The position numbers and the translations under genes were made by a program. 64,000 bases of DNA from Musa acuminata AAA Group (Eukaryota > Streptophyta > Magnoliopsida > Zingiberales > Musaceae), in contig NC_088348.1 in assembly GCF_036884655.1 (NCBI RefSeq), positions 20,034,501-20,098,500 on the forward strand, read 5' to 3'. Below the pieces are notes generated by a model that ran no database searches, was not told where the DNA came from, and was given only the letters and a program-made list of their open reading frames with translations. Positions 48,301 to 60,887 of this stretch are shown in pieces. Within the stretch, counting starts at the first letter, position 1. Each line of letters starts with the position of its first letter.

Positions 48301-48677
48301 CCACCACAGAAGCAGAATATATTGCTACTACAGAGGTATGCAAAGAAATGTTATGGATGAAAGAATTCTTACAAGAATTGGGGCTGAAACAGGAAAATTA
48401 TGTGGTGTATTGTGACAGCCAGAGTGTCATCCATTTGTGTAAGAACTCAATGTTTCATTCCAAGTCAAAGCATATAGATGTCAGATACCACTGGATTCGA
48501 AATGTATTTGAAGAAAAGCAGTTGCAGCTTCAGAAAATTCATACAGATGACAACGGAGCAGACATGTTAACGAAGACCTTACTAAAAGAAAGACAGGAGA
48601 TATGCCGACAGTTGGTCGGCATGGCTTCACATTGAGGAGTTATGGGACAGCCTCCCTTATGGGCTGAAGGGGGAGGT

Positions 48678-49260
48678 TGTTGGGCTGATAGCTCATATTC
48701 AGCCCATGTGGGCTAGGGCAGCCCACAGCCCACACCCCCTCTTAACCTAACCCTAATTAAGATTAGGGGGGTGTGGTGGCTGCGTTTTAGAAGAAGAAAA
48801 AGGCAGATCTTGTGAGCCACGGGATTCTAAAGAGAAGAAGGAGAACAAGGCAGAAAATGAAGAGAAAGAAAGGGAAGAAGACAAGGACAACGCAGAGAGA
48901 CTGTTCTCAATCATCTAGCAGTGTTCTCATCTCAGGTTAGATCAAATCTAAAATAGACTCTGGCTGTAATTACTTGGGGAGGTTTTAGATATTATGGGCA
49001 GTAACGTGATCCTTGTATCCCAGTTATTCTCTTGTGGTTGTTGCTAGGGTTTAGGGCAAGAGATTGAGATTTGTATATTCATTATTCTCATAGTGGATTA
49101 TCTCTAGTTTGCCCCGTGGTTTTTACCCTTCACATTGAAGGGGTTTTCCACGTATATCTTGGTGTTCTGTTTGATTGTGTTTTCATTTTATTCCGCTGCG
49201 TATTATGGTCTTCTAGTATTTGTTCATATACAAAGGTTATTCCTCTTTATATCCCCATCG
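48678..49260 (+). repeat. 3' LTR of copia copy 2
   Basis: 583 bp; starts after the polypurine tract and ends CCCCATCG next to the TATAT target duplication. It lacks about 20 bp found in the 5' LTR near 39725 (GAAGCAACGAGG region). Confidence 0.9.
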
Positions 49261-49265
49261 TATAT

Positions 49266-50602
49266 ATGACAGCAGCAACTGATACAGGAGGAACAAGTCA
49301 AAACTCACAATGATTCCATGCCCATTCCAGCACGAATATCTACCAGCTAACCGACACATCTCTTTCAAATGCAGTGTGTTGCTTGACTTTGTGTGCAAAC
49401 TATGAAAGCACAGTCGACAGCTTAGTCTCAAGGGAAATAAAATATCACATGACAGGCGCAATACGATATCTTATAAGATAGCTTTGTTTATCGTAGCAGA
49501 AGCATCCTTTATGGGCTGTTACATACAATTAATATTAATCCAAGAGATAAAGTCAGTATTCCCCATCATAATCCAAGAAATAAATCATTTTATTGTATTT
49601 ATTTACTTATTTTTGGATCTGACTGCTCTCTGCAGTTGCAATGGCTTCTCATGAGGAAATCTGTTATTTACCTTCTTAAAATCAAAACACACAGATAAAA
49701 GCATACTCTACATTCCGTTTCCAAACATAAAGAACAAAGATGATGGAAGCACACATCAACATCAATCTAATGAGAATTTCTAGTATCTAAGCTACTACTA
49801 TGACTAGAGAAACTCGGGAAACAAGCTGTTGGTTGACAATTACAAGAGTAAAAGGCCAAAAAATGTCAACATTTAACCAGCTACAGACCATTCTCTCATG
49901 TAAAGATGGCGGCAAAGTCATCTACTAAACATAATCAAAGTTGCAAGTCTGTAACAAATGTCTAACATTGCCACCTGCCTCAAAACGTATTCATGAAAAG
50001 ATGTTTCCAATTTATAACTGCAGCAGCAAACATGAAGTCAAAGAGCAAGAAAGCACTTTAGAGGAGCAAGCATAGTCAAAATGCCAAGGAAAATAAGCAA
50101 CATAGCAGCAATTTATCAATTAGTTGTCCAGGGAACAGTAGACATGTTACCATTCATTAGTCTGAGACAGATTGAGTTCCTAGTATAAGAGAACAGCCAA
50201 AACATATTTGCAATTGGCTCGTTGACATAAACAACTTCATAGCAAGCGGCATAAACGCCCAAAGTACCACAATGTCACAAAGGCAACAAGGTCCCAACCA
50301 TGAAAGTAATACCTCCACAAGCAAAACATAGATGCAAGTTTCAGTTGCAAACATCACGGCTTTTTCCGTTACCAAGAGATCAATTAGTCCCTCAAGTTCA
50401 CAAAACATGGCAGATGATTGTACTACTAAGCACTACTAAGGAAAACAAGGAACAGAAAAGGAGGGCTGCAAAAGGATCTTCAACCAATCTGCCAAACTGA
50501 CAACTGCTTAAGAGCATGATTTTCCTAATTCCATTATCAGGTATCCTTGAGCTTGAAGAGCTGCTGCATTTATATCTTATTTGCAAGCAGAAAAAGGAAA
50601 TC
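49266..50602. other. Intergenic stretch between copia copy 2 and BOBBER1 3' end
   Basis: AT-rich, no exon or repeat end recognised. The text near 49325-49360 (CACGAATATCTACCAGCTAA) resembles 39470-39495 on the other side of the copia element, hinting at a small pre-existing duplication. The BOBBER1 3' UTR should end here. Confidence 0.4.
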
Positions 50603-53600
50603 TTAGCCTAGTTTTGCCCTTGAAAAGTCCATCTCTGGGTGCTGCACAAGCAAAAAATCAGAAATTCTATGAGACTCAAAAACAAACAGGTTGGTAAAAG
50701 CTGAATCCTGCAAAGATGTTAAGAAATTAGAGAAGCTTATTCACCTGGGCCATGAACTTTTTGAGAATTTCCTGCTTCTGCATCTCATCACTTGTTGGAA
50801 GACCCATGGATTTCTGTCGTTGGTCAAACTGTAAAAAAAGAAAAAAATCAAGCTAGCTCCAGACAACATAAAAGTATAACATAACACTAAATCCAACTCA
50901 TGTTAAAAAAAAAGAACTATTAAGATATATCAGGGATAAACCTGATAAAACAAAGTGCAAGTTTAGCAAACTTTGTGATAATTATATTGCAGCAATTATT
51001 TTAGGAAAGAAAAAAGAACATATTATTTCGTTAAAGCAAGCTGAATGCAACAGTCTCCTGCGAAGTCAGAGCTCATGCAATACCCAAATATTATAATTAG
51101 GAAAAAAATATTGATTTCTATGGTTTAAAAAGATCCATTTATCTATCACATATCAGGGAGATCATAGAAGGTGAAGAAATGGTTTAAAAGCAAAAGTTTT
51201 TGAGATACTAGATTGCAAAATTCAAATGAAAAGAAGACTAATTTTTTAGTAAAGCAAAATTACAGTAAGCTCATGAGGTATCAGCGCTCATAATGTCAAC
51301 CAATTCATTTAGAATGGAGTTGAACCACTCCAGTAATTCAAGCAAATTTAGCCAATCAATGTCACAGATGGCTCAGGCATGATAGATAAATGGCTCAGGC
51401 ATGATACAACTTATACCGGGTACTGAAACACTCCAAAACAATGTCACAGATGGCTCAGGCATGATACAAGTTCCATTCAGCAAAATGAACATTATACAGG
51501 TTGAAAAATAATTTCTGACAGAAATGTAGACAGAAATCATAAAATACCTGTTGTCCAACCACAAGAAAGAATATTTTTTAACGATTGCACCACAAACAAA
51601 AATACTAAAACGATCCAAGACAAAACCAGATAACAAACATAATGGTTTTCTTCACAAATGAGTAATTTACCATCATTTTCTCTACAGTTTGCCGAGTTTC
51701 AGGATCCAGATCAGATAACTTGCTATTCTCAGGTTCTACTTTCTGCGTATCAATTTCAGGGTCACCCTTTACCACACATTTCCACCATTCCATCTGATTT
51801 TGCTTGGTCAAAAGTACAGAAATGAATTTTCCATCCTCTGTGTGCCAATGGAATTTACTAGTAAGCTCTAAAAGCAATAACATAATTTGCACCAAAGGTA
51901 GTCACAAAAACATACCTATGCTCCAAAAACAATCTTCTGCTTTCACTGGTTGATAAAGATCCCCCTGGAAAGGTGTTAGCAATAAAAATGTAAGCGCTCC
52001 AAGAAGAGAAGAGCGTACCAGCAAATAATCCAAGAACAATTTCTCAATGTAGCATTGCCTAGAAAAATGACCCGTTACATAGACACTTACATCGATAATT
52101 AGAGGTTGTCCCCTTAAGCCAACCTTCAGATGAGTCTTCTTTATCTCGCAAGTAACAAACCTTGATTTTGTCCCCTGAGGAACTGGAATGCTCACGGTGA
52201 CCTCTTGAAGTGTTTGTGTCCAAGAATAATTATCTAAGTCCAGACCATTTCCAGAATTTGGCTCTGCAAAATGAGGAACAGAATAAGGAAAATATTTTTC
52301 CCAAGTAAAAACTTAAAAACATACAAGAACTTAACCAAAGACATCAAGAATTAAAGACTGCTACATATAAAGAAAACAAGTGTTTATCATTTAATTCTCA
52401 AGGAAGGAAAGAAAATGGCATTTACCAGTTCTAATAATATTGCCAAAACACCCTTGGCCTTTTAGAATATCCCCTCCTGCTCTCTACTACAGCCCATTAA
52501 ATTTTGCTGTCTGCTCTTTTGTAATCTCTATTTGGTGTATTGATTAATTTTTCCATTTATACATGTAATGAAGCTCAGTGTACTGTTATATATCACGTTA
52601 TGATGTATCCTCCTCTCTTGTGGTCTTAAGTTATTTTTGTAATGGTGTTGTTTAATCAACAGAGATTTAGTTGACATGGAATACTGTTGGATTGCCGGTT
52701 TAATTTGCTCTTGTTCCTGAGTCTTGCTTGATGGGAACTACCTTTTAAATAATTCAGATATTCAAAACTGAATTAACGACTAGTATTAGAGGAACCCTTG
52801 GCCTTTCAGTCAATTTAAATATTAAACATGTTCTGAGTATCCATCATATATAGAATTTCACATTTTGATGTTCTATTCAATCATCCATAGAATTTCCCAC
52901 TGTAGTAATGTGACAGATTCTGCTGTTCCAGATTGATAATCATAAAAAGTTGTTGTCATATGTAACAACTTGTAGAACAATACGACTATAGCTCATACAT
53001 GTTAAAAATATTAGACATTTTAGCCCCCCTAAAGAGAAAGATAAACCCTTGCCTTTTCCCATCGATCAAAACATTAAACATGTTCCGAGCATTCGTATCT
53101 AAAGAATTTCCCACTTTGCCGGACCTAAGACCACCATAAAAATTAAAGAAACAAGCACAATCAATGCACGTCCCCACGAAGTATCTGATTTGCTGTTCCA
53201 TTCAAAGCATCCAAATATACAAGGATCCCTCCTAAAAATCAAATTTTGCATCTTCAGAAGAACCACAAATAGTCATAGTCTGTTCCTTTTCTAGTCATTC
53301 GCATGATCCAGAACCTATTACTCATGTTTCAGGTTAAATCTTGGGCATGTGCACAGGAAAGCAGGCAAACTCTTCAGAATCGACATCATAGGTTCAAACT
53401 TATTACCGGACAAGTGCTACAGAGCTAAATGTTACGGAAATAATGATCTCAAAAGGAAGAAGAGAGCTTACTCCGCACACCCTCCTTCTCCTCATCCTTG
53501 GCCGCCGCAGCGGCCTCCGTCTTCTGATCCTTGGCCTCCGTCTTCTCAGCGGCCTTCTGTGCCGCCTCCTTGAGCCGCTTCTCGGCCTTGGCAGCCTCAT

Positions 53601-53880
53601 CCGCCGCCCTTTTCTTCAGCCTCTCCTCGGCGTCGACCTTCTCCTTGGCGGCGGTCACCGCTCGTACGACCTTTGTCACCGCCGCCTCATCCGTGAAGAA
53701 ATCCGACTGCCGTCTGACGAGGTCGATGGCAGCCTCGAGGAAGGGCATCGGCCCCTTTTTGGCGAGCACCGAGGCCAAGGACTCCTCATCGGGATCCGCC
53801 TGCGGAGCGGGGGGCGGAGAAGAGGAAGAGGGGTTTTGCTGCTCTTGCGCCTCTTCCTCGACCTCAGAGATCACGGCCAT
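50603..53880 (-). CDS. BOB1: BOBBER1-like NudC-domain co-chaperone
   Basis: NudC-family proteins are HSP90-associated small co-chaperones; Arabidopsis BOBBER1 is needed for development and thermotolerance. Six exons join in frame: 53472-53880, 52091-52263, 51916-51964, 51671-51837, 50745-50828 and 50603-50641, giving 306 residues against about 304 in Arabidopsis. Exon 1 encodes an acidic/Ala-Lys-Glu-rich N-terminus with a coiled-coil stretch (about residues 70-136) after [21 protein letters not shown]. The CS/p23 domain follows (about 145-235): [78 protein letters not shown]. The tail has [20 protein letters not shown] and ends [12 protein letters not shown]. All introns are GT-AG; no damage seen. 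Confidence 0.94.
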
Positions 53881-54727
53881 GGCGGCGGCGTCACGTTGGA
53901 GGGAGAGAGAGGGAAAGAGGAGCAGGAAACAGAGAGCTAGATTTAACGGAAGAGTTGCGAGGGTTTGAGAGAGAGAGAGAGACGTGGGTTGGAAGAAAGC
54001 CTAGAAGCTTCTGTAGGGATGCCATAGGTGTAATTTCAACCATTATACTTACCGAAACTCTTCCAAATACCCAACTTATGATTGGACAAAATGTGGGGTT
54101 AACTTGTAGGGCCACCAAGGAGGCTGTGTTCGTCTAATCATAGGAAGGTATTCGTTCAAAGGGCTAAATCATGGGTTACTGAAGCCTCGTTTTTCCAGAT
54201 ACTTCAGGAAAGGGTGCGGTCCGATCTGATGGATCATCAACAGGTTTGTCTCCTCAACGTGTTTTTTTGAGCTAAATCGATGTGTTTCTGTTTTATGTTT
54301 TAGCTGCCTGCAACAAAATGTTTAAATTGAATGGCATCATTTTTGGCAACAATATGATAATGTCTTCTTATTCGGCACATTCTCTTTTCCAGTATTTGGG
54401 TTTTGTATTTTATGCGAAACATTTTCTTGTTTCCCAATATTCTGAAAGTAAATAGAACGTTTTCTTGTTTTCAAGATCTTATCATGAGATGATGTTATTT
54501 TAATTAACATTAATTAGATGCTTGTGAGGATTGCTCTTGAAAACAAGCATCTAATTATGTTAGGTTACGTTCCTACTAATTAGATCAGTGTTACCTCTCA
54601 TGTTCATAGTTAATATGAGATTGTGCGGTGAAGGAAATAAAATAAGAAAATTGATTATTTTTGAGAAAATAAGAATAGAAAGGTAGAGACAGAATATGGA
54701 TATCATGTTGTATAGTTTTGAATTTTT
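53881..54727. promoter_or_regulatory. BOBBER1 upstream region
   Basis: On the minus strand the 5' leader has GA/CT tracts (53905-53985). Promoter elements were not resolved. The region ends at a copia element at 54728. Confidence 0.4.
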
Positions 54728-55432
54728 TATTTGGAAAAATCTGTTAAAACAAAATAATTCTTTTTCCTTCTTCATCAAAATACCAACTTGATATCAAAAT
54801 GTAAATATTATTAATCAGCACAACATAAACAATAGAGCAATAAATCAATGAGACCAAATTTTTAATGTAGAAAACTCGATGTGAAAAAAATCACGGGACC
54901 ATAGTCCACCTCAAACTTCCACTATCAATAGTAATGATAACAAGTTTACAGTAAATCTTTTTTAGAATAACCAGACGATCATAATAACATTAAGAATAGC
55001 ATATCATCATCACATAGGATGAATCTCATCAAAAATAATTCTAGATCTCACAAAATGGGTATAATAGGAAAGTACCTCAGAGAGGGTAAACTGCATATCA
55101 ACACCGTTAGGATTGTAGAGCTTGCTGCAAGGATTCTCTGCATAAAATTTGAGCCAAAACTGATAATATTTGGTCATTGATCGTCAAGCAGAAAACTCAA
55201 GATCCTAATCTTTCTCTCTCATTTTCTCTCTCTCTCCTCTCGATGTGCGTTGTGCGTCGTTTTCGTTCTCTGCACGCACGCTGCCCTCTCTCCTTTTTTG
55301 CTCTTTGCGTCGTCACCACTCACTGCGCAATCTCGTTGCACCGATTGCCCTCGTTCGTTGCTTTCTTTTTAATTATTGATTTGGGCTCCAAAGGCCCAAT
55401 TGTCCAAGTCCACATATGGGCTGGACCCAACA
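54728..55432 (-). repeat. 3' LTR of the family B copia element
   Basis: 705 bp, shorter than its partner through several deletions; the purine tract GAAGGGAGAGAAT lies just inside on the minus strand. Confidence 0.85.
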
Positions 55433-58400
55433 ATTCTCTCCCTTCAACTCGTATAGTGGGCTGTACCAAGCCCGTTCTTCGTCTACGTGCTTTAAGCTTC
55501 TCCTTAGGTAAAGACTTTGTCAACATATCTGAATCATTCTTATTGGTATGTACTTTTTTCAACTATAATTCTTTCATCTCAAACACATCACGAATCCAGT
55601 GATATCTCACATCAATATGCTTAGATCTAGAATGATATGTTGAATTATTGAAGAGCTGAATGACACTCTGACTATCACAGTAAATAGTATATCATTTTTG
55701 TTTCAATCTCAATTCCTGTATAAACTTTTTCATCTATAAAGCTTCCTTGCAGGCTTCAATAATTACTATGTATTAAGCTTTTGTGGTTGATAGAGCAACA
55801 CAATTCTGTAACTTTGATTGCCAAGAGATTGCTCCCCCTGCAAATGTCATCAAGAACCCCGAAGTGGACTTCCTGAAATCAATATCACCTGCCATGTTTG
55901 CATCTGTGTAGCCTTCTAACACAGGTTCATCATTACCAAAACATAAACATAACCTGGTACCTCTTGTCTGCATCTGTGTAGCCTTCTAACACAGGTTCAT
56001 CATTGCCAAAACATAAACATAACCTGAAAGTACCTCTTAGATATCTTAATATCCATTTCACTGTTGTCCAATTTTTCTTTCCATGATTAGAGAGAAATCG
56101 GTTGACAACTCCAACTGCATGAGCTATATCTGGCCTAATACAAACTGTAGCATACATCAAACTGCCTACTGCAGACGAGTAAGGCACTCTGGACATTTCT
56201 TCTTTTTCTTTCTCACTTGTAGGACATTATTTTGAACTAAGCTTAAAATGACCTGCAAGTGGAGAACAAACTGCTTTGGCTTTACTTATGTTGAATCTTT
56301 CAAGAACCTTTTCAATGTAGGTCTCCTGAGATAGCCAAATCTTTCTTTTCTTCCTATCACTAAAAATCTTCATGCCAAGTATTTGTTTCACCGATCCCAA
56401 GTCTTTCATGGCAAAAGACTTACTTAGCTCTCTTTTAAGTTTTTCAATTTTACTAGTATCATGACCAACAATTAGCATATCATCAACATATAGCAGGAGA
56501 ATAATGAAATCATTATCTAAAATTTTTTTAATAAACACACAATGATCAGATGTGGTTCTATCATACACTTGGCTCATTATAAATGAATCAAACTTCTATC
56601 ATACCCTTAGCATATCATATCACTGTCTAAGTGCCTATTTGAGTCCAAATAAGCTTTTCCTAAACTTACACACAAGATTTTCTTTTCCCTTAACTTTGAA
56701 ACCTTTTGGTTACTCAATGTAAATTTCTTCTTCTAAGTTACCATGAAGAAATATTGTTTTCACATCAAGTTGCTCAACTTCTAAATTCAAGCGGGCAACT
56801 AAACCAAGAACAACTTAGATAGAGAACATTTTCACAACTAGAGAAAATATTTCTTCAAAGTTAATACCTTTCTTCTGACTGAATCCTTTCACAATTAGTT
56901 GTGCCTTGTATATTTGTTGTGAGCTATTATTTTTAGACTTCAATTTGTAAACTCATTTATTCTTGAGAGATTTCTTCTCTTTATGCAACTTTACCAAGTC
57001 ATAGGTGTGGTTCTCAAGCAAAGATCTCATCTCTTCTTGCATGGCTTTAACCCACTCATTCTTATGCTTATGTAGAATAGCTTCTTGGTAAGTTTCTAGC
57101 TCTCCCCCGTTAGTAAGTATAACATACTCATGTGGAGGACATCTAGTAGATGGTTGTTTCTCTCTAATGGATCTTCTCAATAGAATCTCAACTGGTGGTG
57201 GAGGTGCTTGTTCAGTTGGTTCAGTATCATCAACTATAGGAGTCTCACCACTAACATTCTCACTACAATCTTCTTCTTCATCTCCCCTATGATCATCATG
57301 AACTACGAGTGAAGGAACTGGACCCAAACTCCAAGGAATATAAACAGAGGTTTTTGGCTTCTCAACATTATTACCATCATCAAATAATTGGTCTTCCAGA
57401 AATACAACATCTCTGCTTCTAATAATTTTCTTGTTCACTGGATCTTATAATCTGTACCCAAACTCTTCATGATTATATCTCAAGAAGATACATGCTTTTG
57501 TCTTACTATCAAGCTTGGACCTTTCATCTTTGGGAATATGAACAAATGCTTTACACCCAAAGACTCTTAAATAATTATAAGATATATCTTTTTCTTTCCA
57601 TACTCTCTCTGGAACATCACCTTTCAAAGGAACTGATGGAGAAAGATTTATGAGGTTAACTGTAGTTCTCATAGCCTCCCCCAAAATGACTTTTGTAACT
57701 TGGCGTGAGAAAGTATACATCTAATCCTTTCTTCAATGGTTCTATTCATCCTTTTTGCCACACCGTTCTACTGAAGAGTTTTAGGAACTATTTTCTCAAG
57801 CCTGATACCGTGGAACCTGCAATAATTCTTAAAAGGACCCCTGTACTCGCCACCATTATATGATCGAACACACTTTAACTTTCTACGAGTTTCTCTTTCA
57901 ATATTGACATGAAACTCCTTGAAAACATCGAGTACCTGGTCTTTAGATTTTAAAGTAAAAGTCCACACTTTTCTAGAATGGTCATCAATAAAAGTAACAA
58001 AATAAAGAGCACCTCCAAGAGTTCTAGTTTACATAGTACAAACATCAATATAAACTAAATCAATAACATCTGATCTTCTAGATGATGGATAAATATGAAA
58101 TGCAACTCTGTGTGTTTTTCCAACTAAGCAATGATCACAAGATTTAAGAGATGTACCTTGCAACTCTGGTAAGAACTACTTTCTAGCAAGAGTTTGAAGT
58201 CATTTCTCGTTGATATGACCAAGTCTATTATGCCAAAGATCTATACTTTCACCTTTTTGAATTGCATTAATCTCTCCTTTATGTAGCTTAGCTTCCATGA
58301 CATAAAAAGAATTAAGCTTCTTTCCTCTTGCCACAATTAGAGAACCTTTAGTGAGTTTCCATTTGCTTTCACTAAAATAATGTGCAAAGCTCTCCTCATC

Positions 58401-59400
58401 AAGTCTGCCCATATATATCAAGTTAAGACGAATATCTAGAACATGTCTTACATCTTTGAGTATCAATTTGCTCCTAATACTGGTCTCCAAGCAAATATCT
58501 CCAATACTCAAAATCTTAGATGTACCACTGTTTCCCATTTTGATATTACCAAAATCACCAGCAGTATAAGACCTGAAGAAATCACCATGAGAAGTAACAT
58601 GAAATGAAGCACCAGAGTCAATTACCCAGTTACTATCCTGAGCTACAAGATTGACACAACCGTCATCACAAACAATAGTGATATCACATTCAGTAGCAAC
58701 TGTATTGGTCTATTTCTCATTTTTCTTCATTTCATTATGTTCTCGCTTCCAAAACCTACACTCTTTCTTTATGTGACATGGTCTGTTACAGTGGAAACAT
58801 TTGATATCTCTTCTAGACTTGGATCTTCCTCTATAACCATATGGATTTCTACTATGACTTCTTCCACGTCTTTCTTGTTTTTTAGTAATAAATGCACCAG
58901 AAGAAGATACACCTTGTTCTTTCCTTCTGGCATCTTCATTTAGCAAACTATCTTTAACCATATCTATAGTTAGAGTCCCCTTTAGCGTGGAGTTACAAAT
59001 AGTCACCACAAACATTTCCCAACTTTCTGGTAAAGAGCTGAGAAGTAATAATCCTTGCATCTCATCATCTATATTTATTTTTATAGCAATCGACTTGTTT
59101 GCAAGACTCTGAAATAGGCTTATATGCTCAACAATATTACCACCATCTTTATACTTCAAATTTTCAAGTCTTTTAATGAGAGAAATTCTATTTCCCACTG
59201 TCTTTTTCGCAAAGAGATTTTCTAACCTATGCCAAACAACATCAGCTCTGGTTTTATCCGAAATATGCTCATACAAGTCTATATTCATCAATCTTCTAAT
59301 ATATGAAATAGCTTTTCTATGTTGAACTTCTCATTCTTCATCGTCCATAGTAGAAGGTTTATCTTTAATCTTGATGGGTTTATACAAATCTTTGCAATAA
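55433..59400 (-). pseudogene. Family B copia polyprotein remnant
   Basis: Minus-strand order: gag 59291-58710 with knuckle CFHCNRPCHIKKEC (Gly-His changed to Cys-His); protease about 58650-58200 (MGNSGTSKILSIGDICLET); integrase about 58170-57445 with WTFTLKSKDQVLDVFKEFH; reverse transcriptase about 57440-56227 with [14 protein letters not shown]; RNase H about 56196-55440 with ADMAGDIDFRKSTSGFL. A 70-bp tandem duplication in RNase H and several stops inactivate it. Confidence 0.88.
55900..56027 (-). repeat. 70-bp tandem duplication in copia RNase H
   Basis: GCATCTGTGTAGCC starts at 55900 and 55970; the two copies are nearly identical over about 58 bp. Confidence 0.85.
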
Positions 59401-59530
59401 AGCAAATCTTCCATCATATACCTTTAAGTAGAATAATTTGATGAGTTCAATTTAATCATACCATCCGCCTACTCCATTCCAATCACACAAGAAAAACTAG
59501 CACCAAATAACTTGTTGCTCTAATACTACT

Positions 59531-60318
59531 TGTTGGGAAAAACCTGTTAAAGCAGAATAATTCTTTTTCCTCTTTGTGTATCAAAATAGGTTCATCATCA
59601 AAATACCAACTTGATATCAAAATACAAATATCAACTAGCATAGCATAAACAATAGAGCAATAAATCAATCACACGGTGAGACCAAATTTTTAATGTGGAA
59701 AACCCAATGTGGGAAAAACCACGGAATCGTAGTCTACCTCAAACTTCCACTATCAATAGTAATGATAACAAGTTTATAGTAAATCTTCTCTAGAATAACT
59801 AGAGGATCATAATAACATCAAGAACATAGATCTTAGCTCAAGAATAGCATATCATCATCACATATGATAGATCTCATCAAAAGAGAATTCTAGATCTCAC
59901 AAAGTGGGTATAGTAAGAAAGTACCTCAGAGAGGGCAAACTGCAGATCAATACCATTAGAATTGTAGAACTTACTACAAGAATTTTCTGCATAAAATTTG
60001 AGTCAAAACTAATAACTTTTGACCACTGATCGTCAAGTAAAAAACTTAACATCTTAATATTTCTTTCTCTTTTTTTTTTTTTTTGTCTATGCTCTTTTCT
60101 CTCTCTTTCCTCTCGTTGTGCGCTGTCGTCGTTCTCTGTACGCACGCACGCTGTCCTCTCTCCTTTTTCTCTCTTTGTTCTTCTCTTCTCTCTCTATGTG
60201 CCGTCGCCACTCGCTACGCGATCTCGTTGCATCGATTGCCCTCGTTCGTTACTTCCTTTTTAATTATTGATTTGGGCTCCAAATGCCCAATTGTCCAAGC
60301 CCACAGGTGGACCTAACA
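59531..60318 (-). repeat. 5' LTR of the family B copia element
   Basis: 788 bp, TGTTGGGAAAAACC to GACCTAACA on the plus strand; contains a T run and CT-rich segment near 60060-60200. Confidence 0.85.
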
Positions 60319-60323
60319 TTTTT

Positions 60324-60824
60324 AAATATTACTTCTCGTGGTATTAATTTATATTGTTCGAATGATATGAGAAAAAAAATAGTGTCAAGGCTACATGGTT
60401 GATTGTTCTATATAATTTAAGTACGTGATGAATCATCTAATTATTTTCAAAAAGTAATAATGCATATCATCGGCATAATTTATAAGGTGTATTATTATTT
60501 AAAAGTATTGCAAGAAAAATTATATGTTGACAATAGAGAAAAGCGATTTGAATAGTTAAGTATTTTATTATTTAAAATTACTATAAAATAATCTATACGT
60601 TTGTGATCAAAGAAAAATTGTATGATTTGCATTTATTGAAATAAATGTTTGCTTGTTTTCAAAATATTTCAATATTATATTTAAAAATAATTGAATTTTT
60701 TATTATTATTATTGATTTCAAATAATATGTGATTCGGATGCTCAAACTCTTAATTTGTAAATGTATCCTATATATTATTTTATGTTACATTGTAGTTGTT
60801 TGATTACTATGACTATAATTTTGA

Positions 60825-60887
<63 letters not shown>

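Larger units (their letters stand above)
40250..48635 (+). pseudogene. Copia copy 2 polyprotein, interrupted
   Basis: Gag starts at ATG 40250 and runs to 40756, where the LARD-like element intervenes; gag resumes at 45327 with zinc knuckle CYNCDEKGHYKNQC. Then protease 45681-46118 with intact VIDTGASYHATP; integrase about 46120-47017 with IDDFSRKVWAY; reverse transcriptase about 47070-47951 with [18 protein letters not shown] and LLYVDDMLI; RNase H 47964-48635 ending GMASH. Apart from the insertion it is nearly intact; scattered stops (near 40402, 46225, 47093, 47247, 47949) sit where a family member would have Trp or Gln, i.e. single transitions. Better preserved than copy 1. Confidence 0.9.
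39599..49260 (+). mobile_element. Ty1/copia LTR retrotransposon upstream of CGS (family A, copy 2)
   Basis: LTRs 39599-40202 (604 bp) and 48678-49260 (583 bp) start TGTTGGGCTGATAG and end CCCCATCA (3' copy ends CG). The target duplication TATAT (39594-39598, 49261-49265) lies in an (AT)n microsatellite. The primer-binding site TGGTATCAGAGC is at 40205-40216 and a purine tract GAAGGGGGAGGT precedes the 3' LTR. The internal region is interrupted by a LARD-like element at 40757-45326. Opposite in orientation to copy 1 and to CGS. Confidence 0.93.
54728..60318 (-). mobile_element. Ty1/copia LTR retrotransposon (family B), older
   Basis: LTRs 54728-55432 (705 bp) and 59531-60318 (788 bp) run on the minus strand from TGTTRGGTCCA to TTTTTCCCAACA; the left one has a decayed end. 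A TTTTT target duplication flanks it (54723-54727, 60319-60323), weak evidence because the site is a T run. The 5' primer-binding site is worn (AGTAGTATTAGAGC). LTRs differ by many substitutions and indels, so it is older than the other elements. Unrelated in LTR sequence to family A. Confidence 0.9.
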
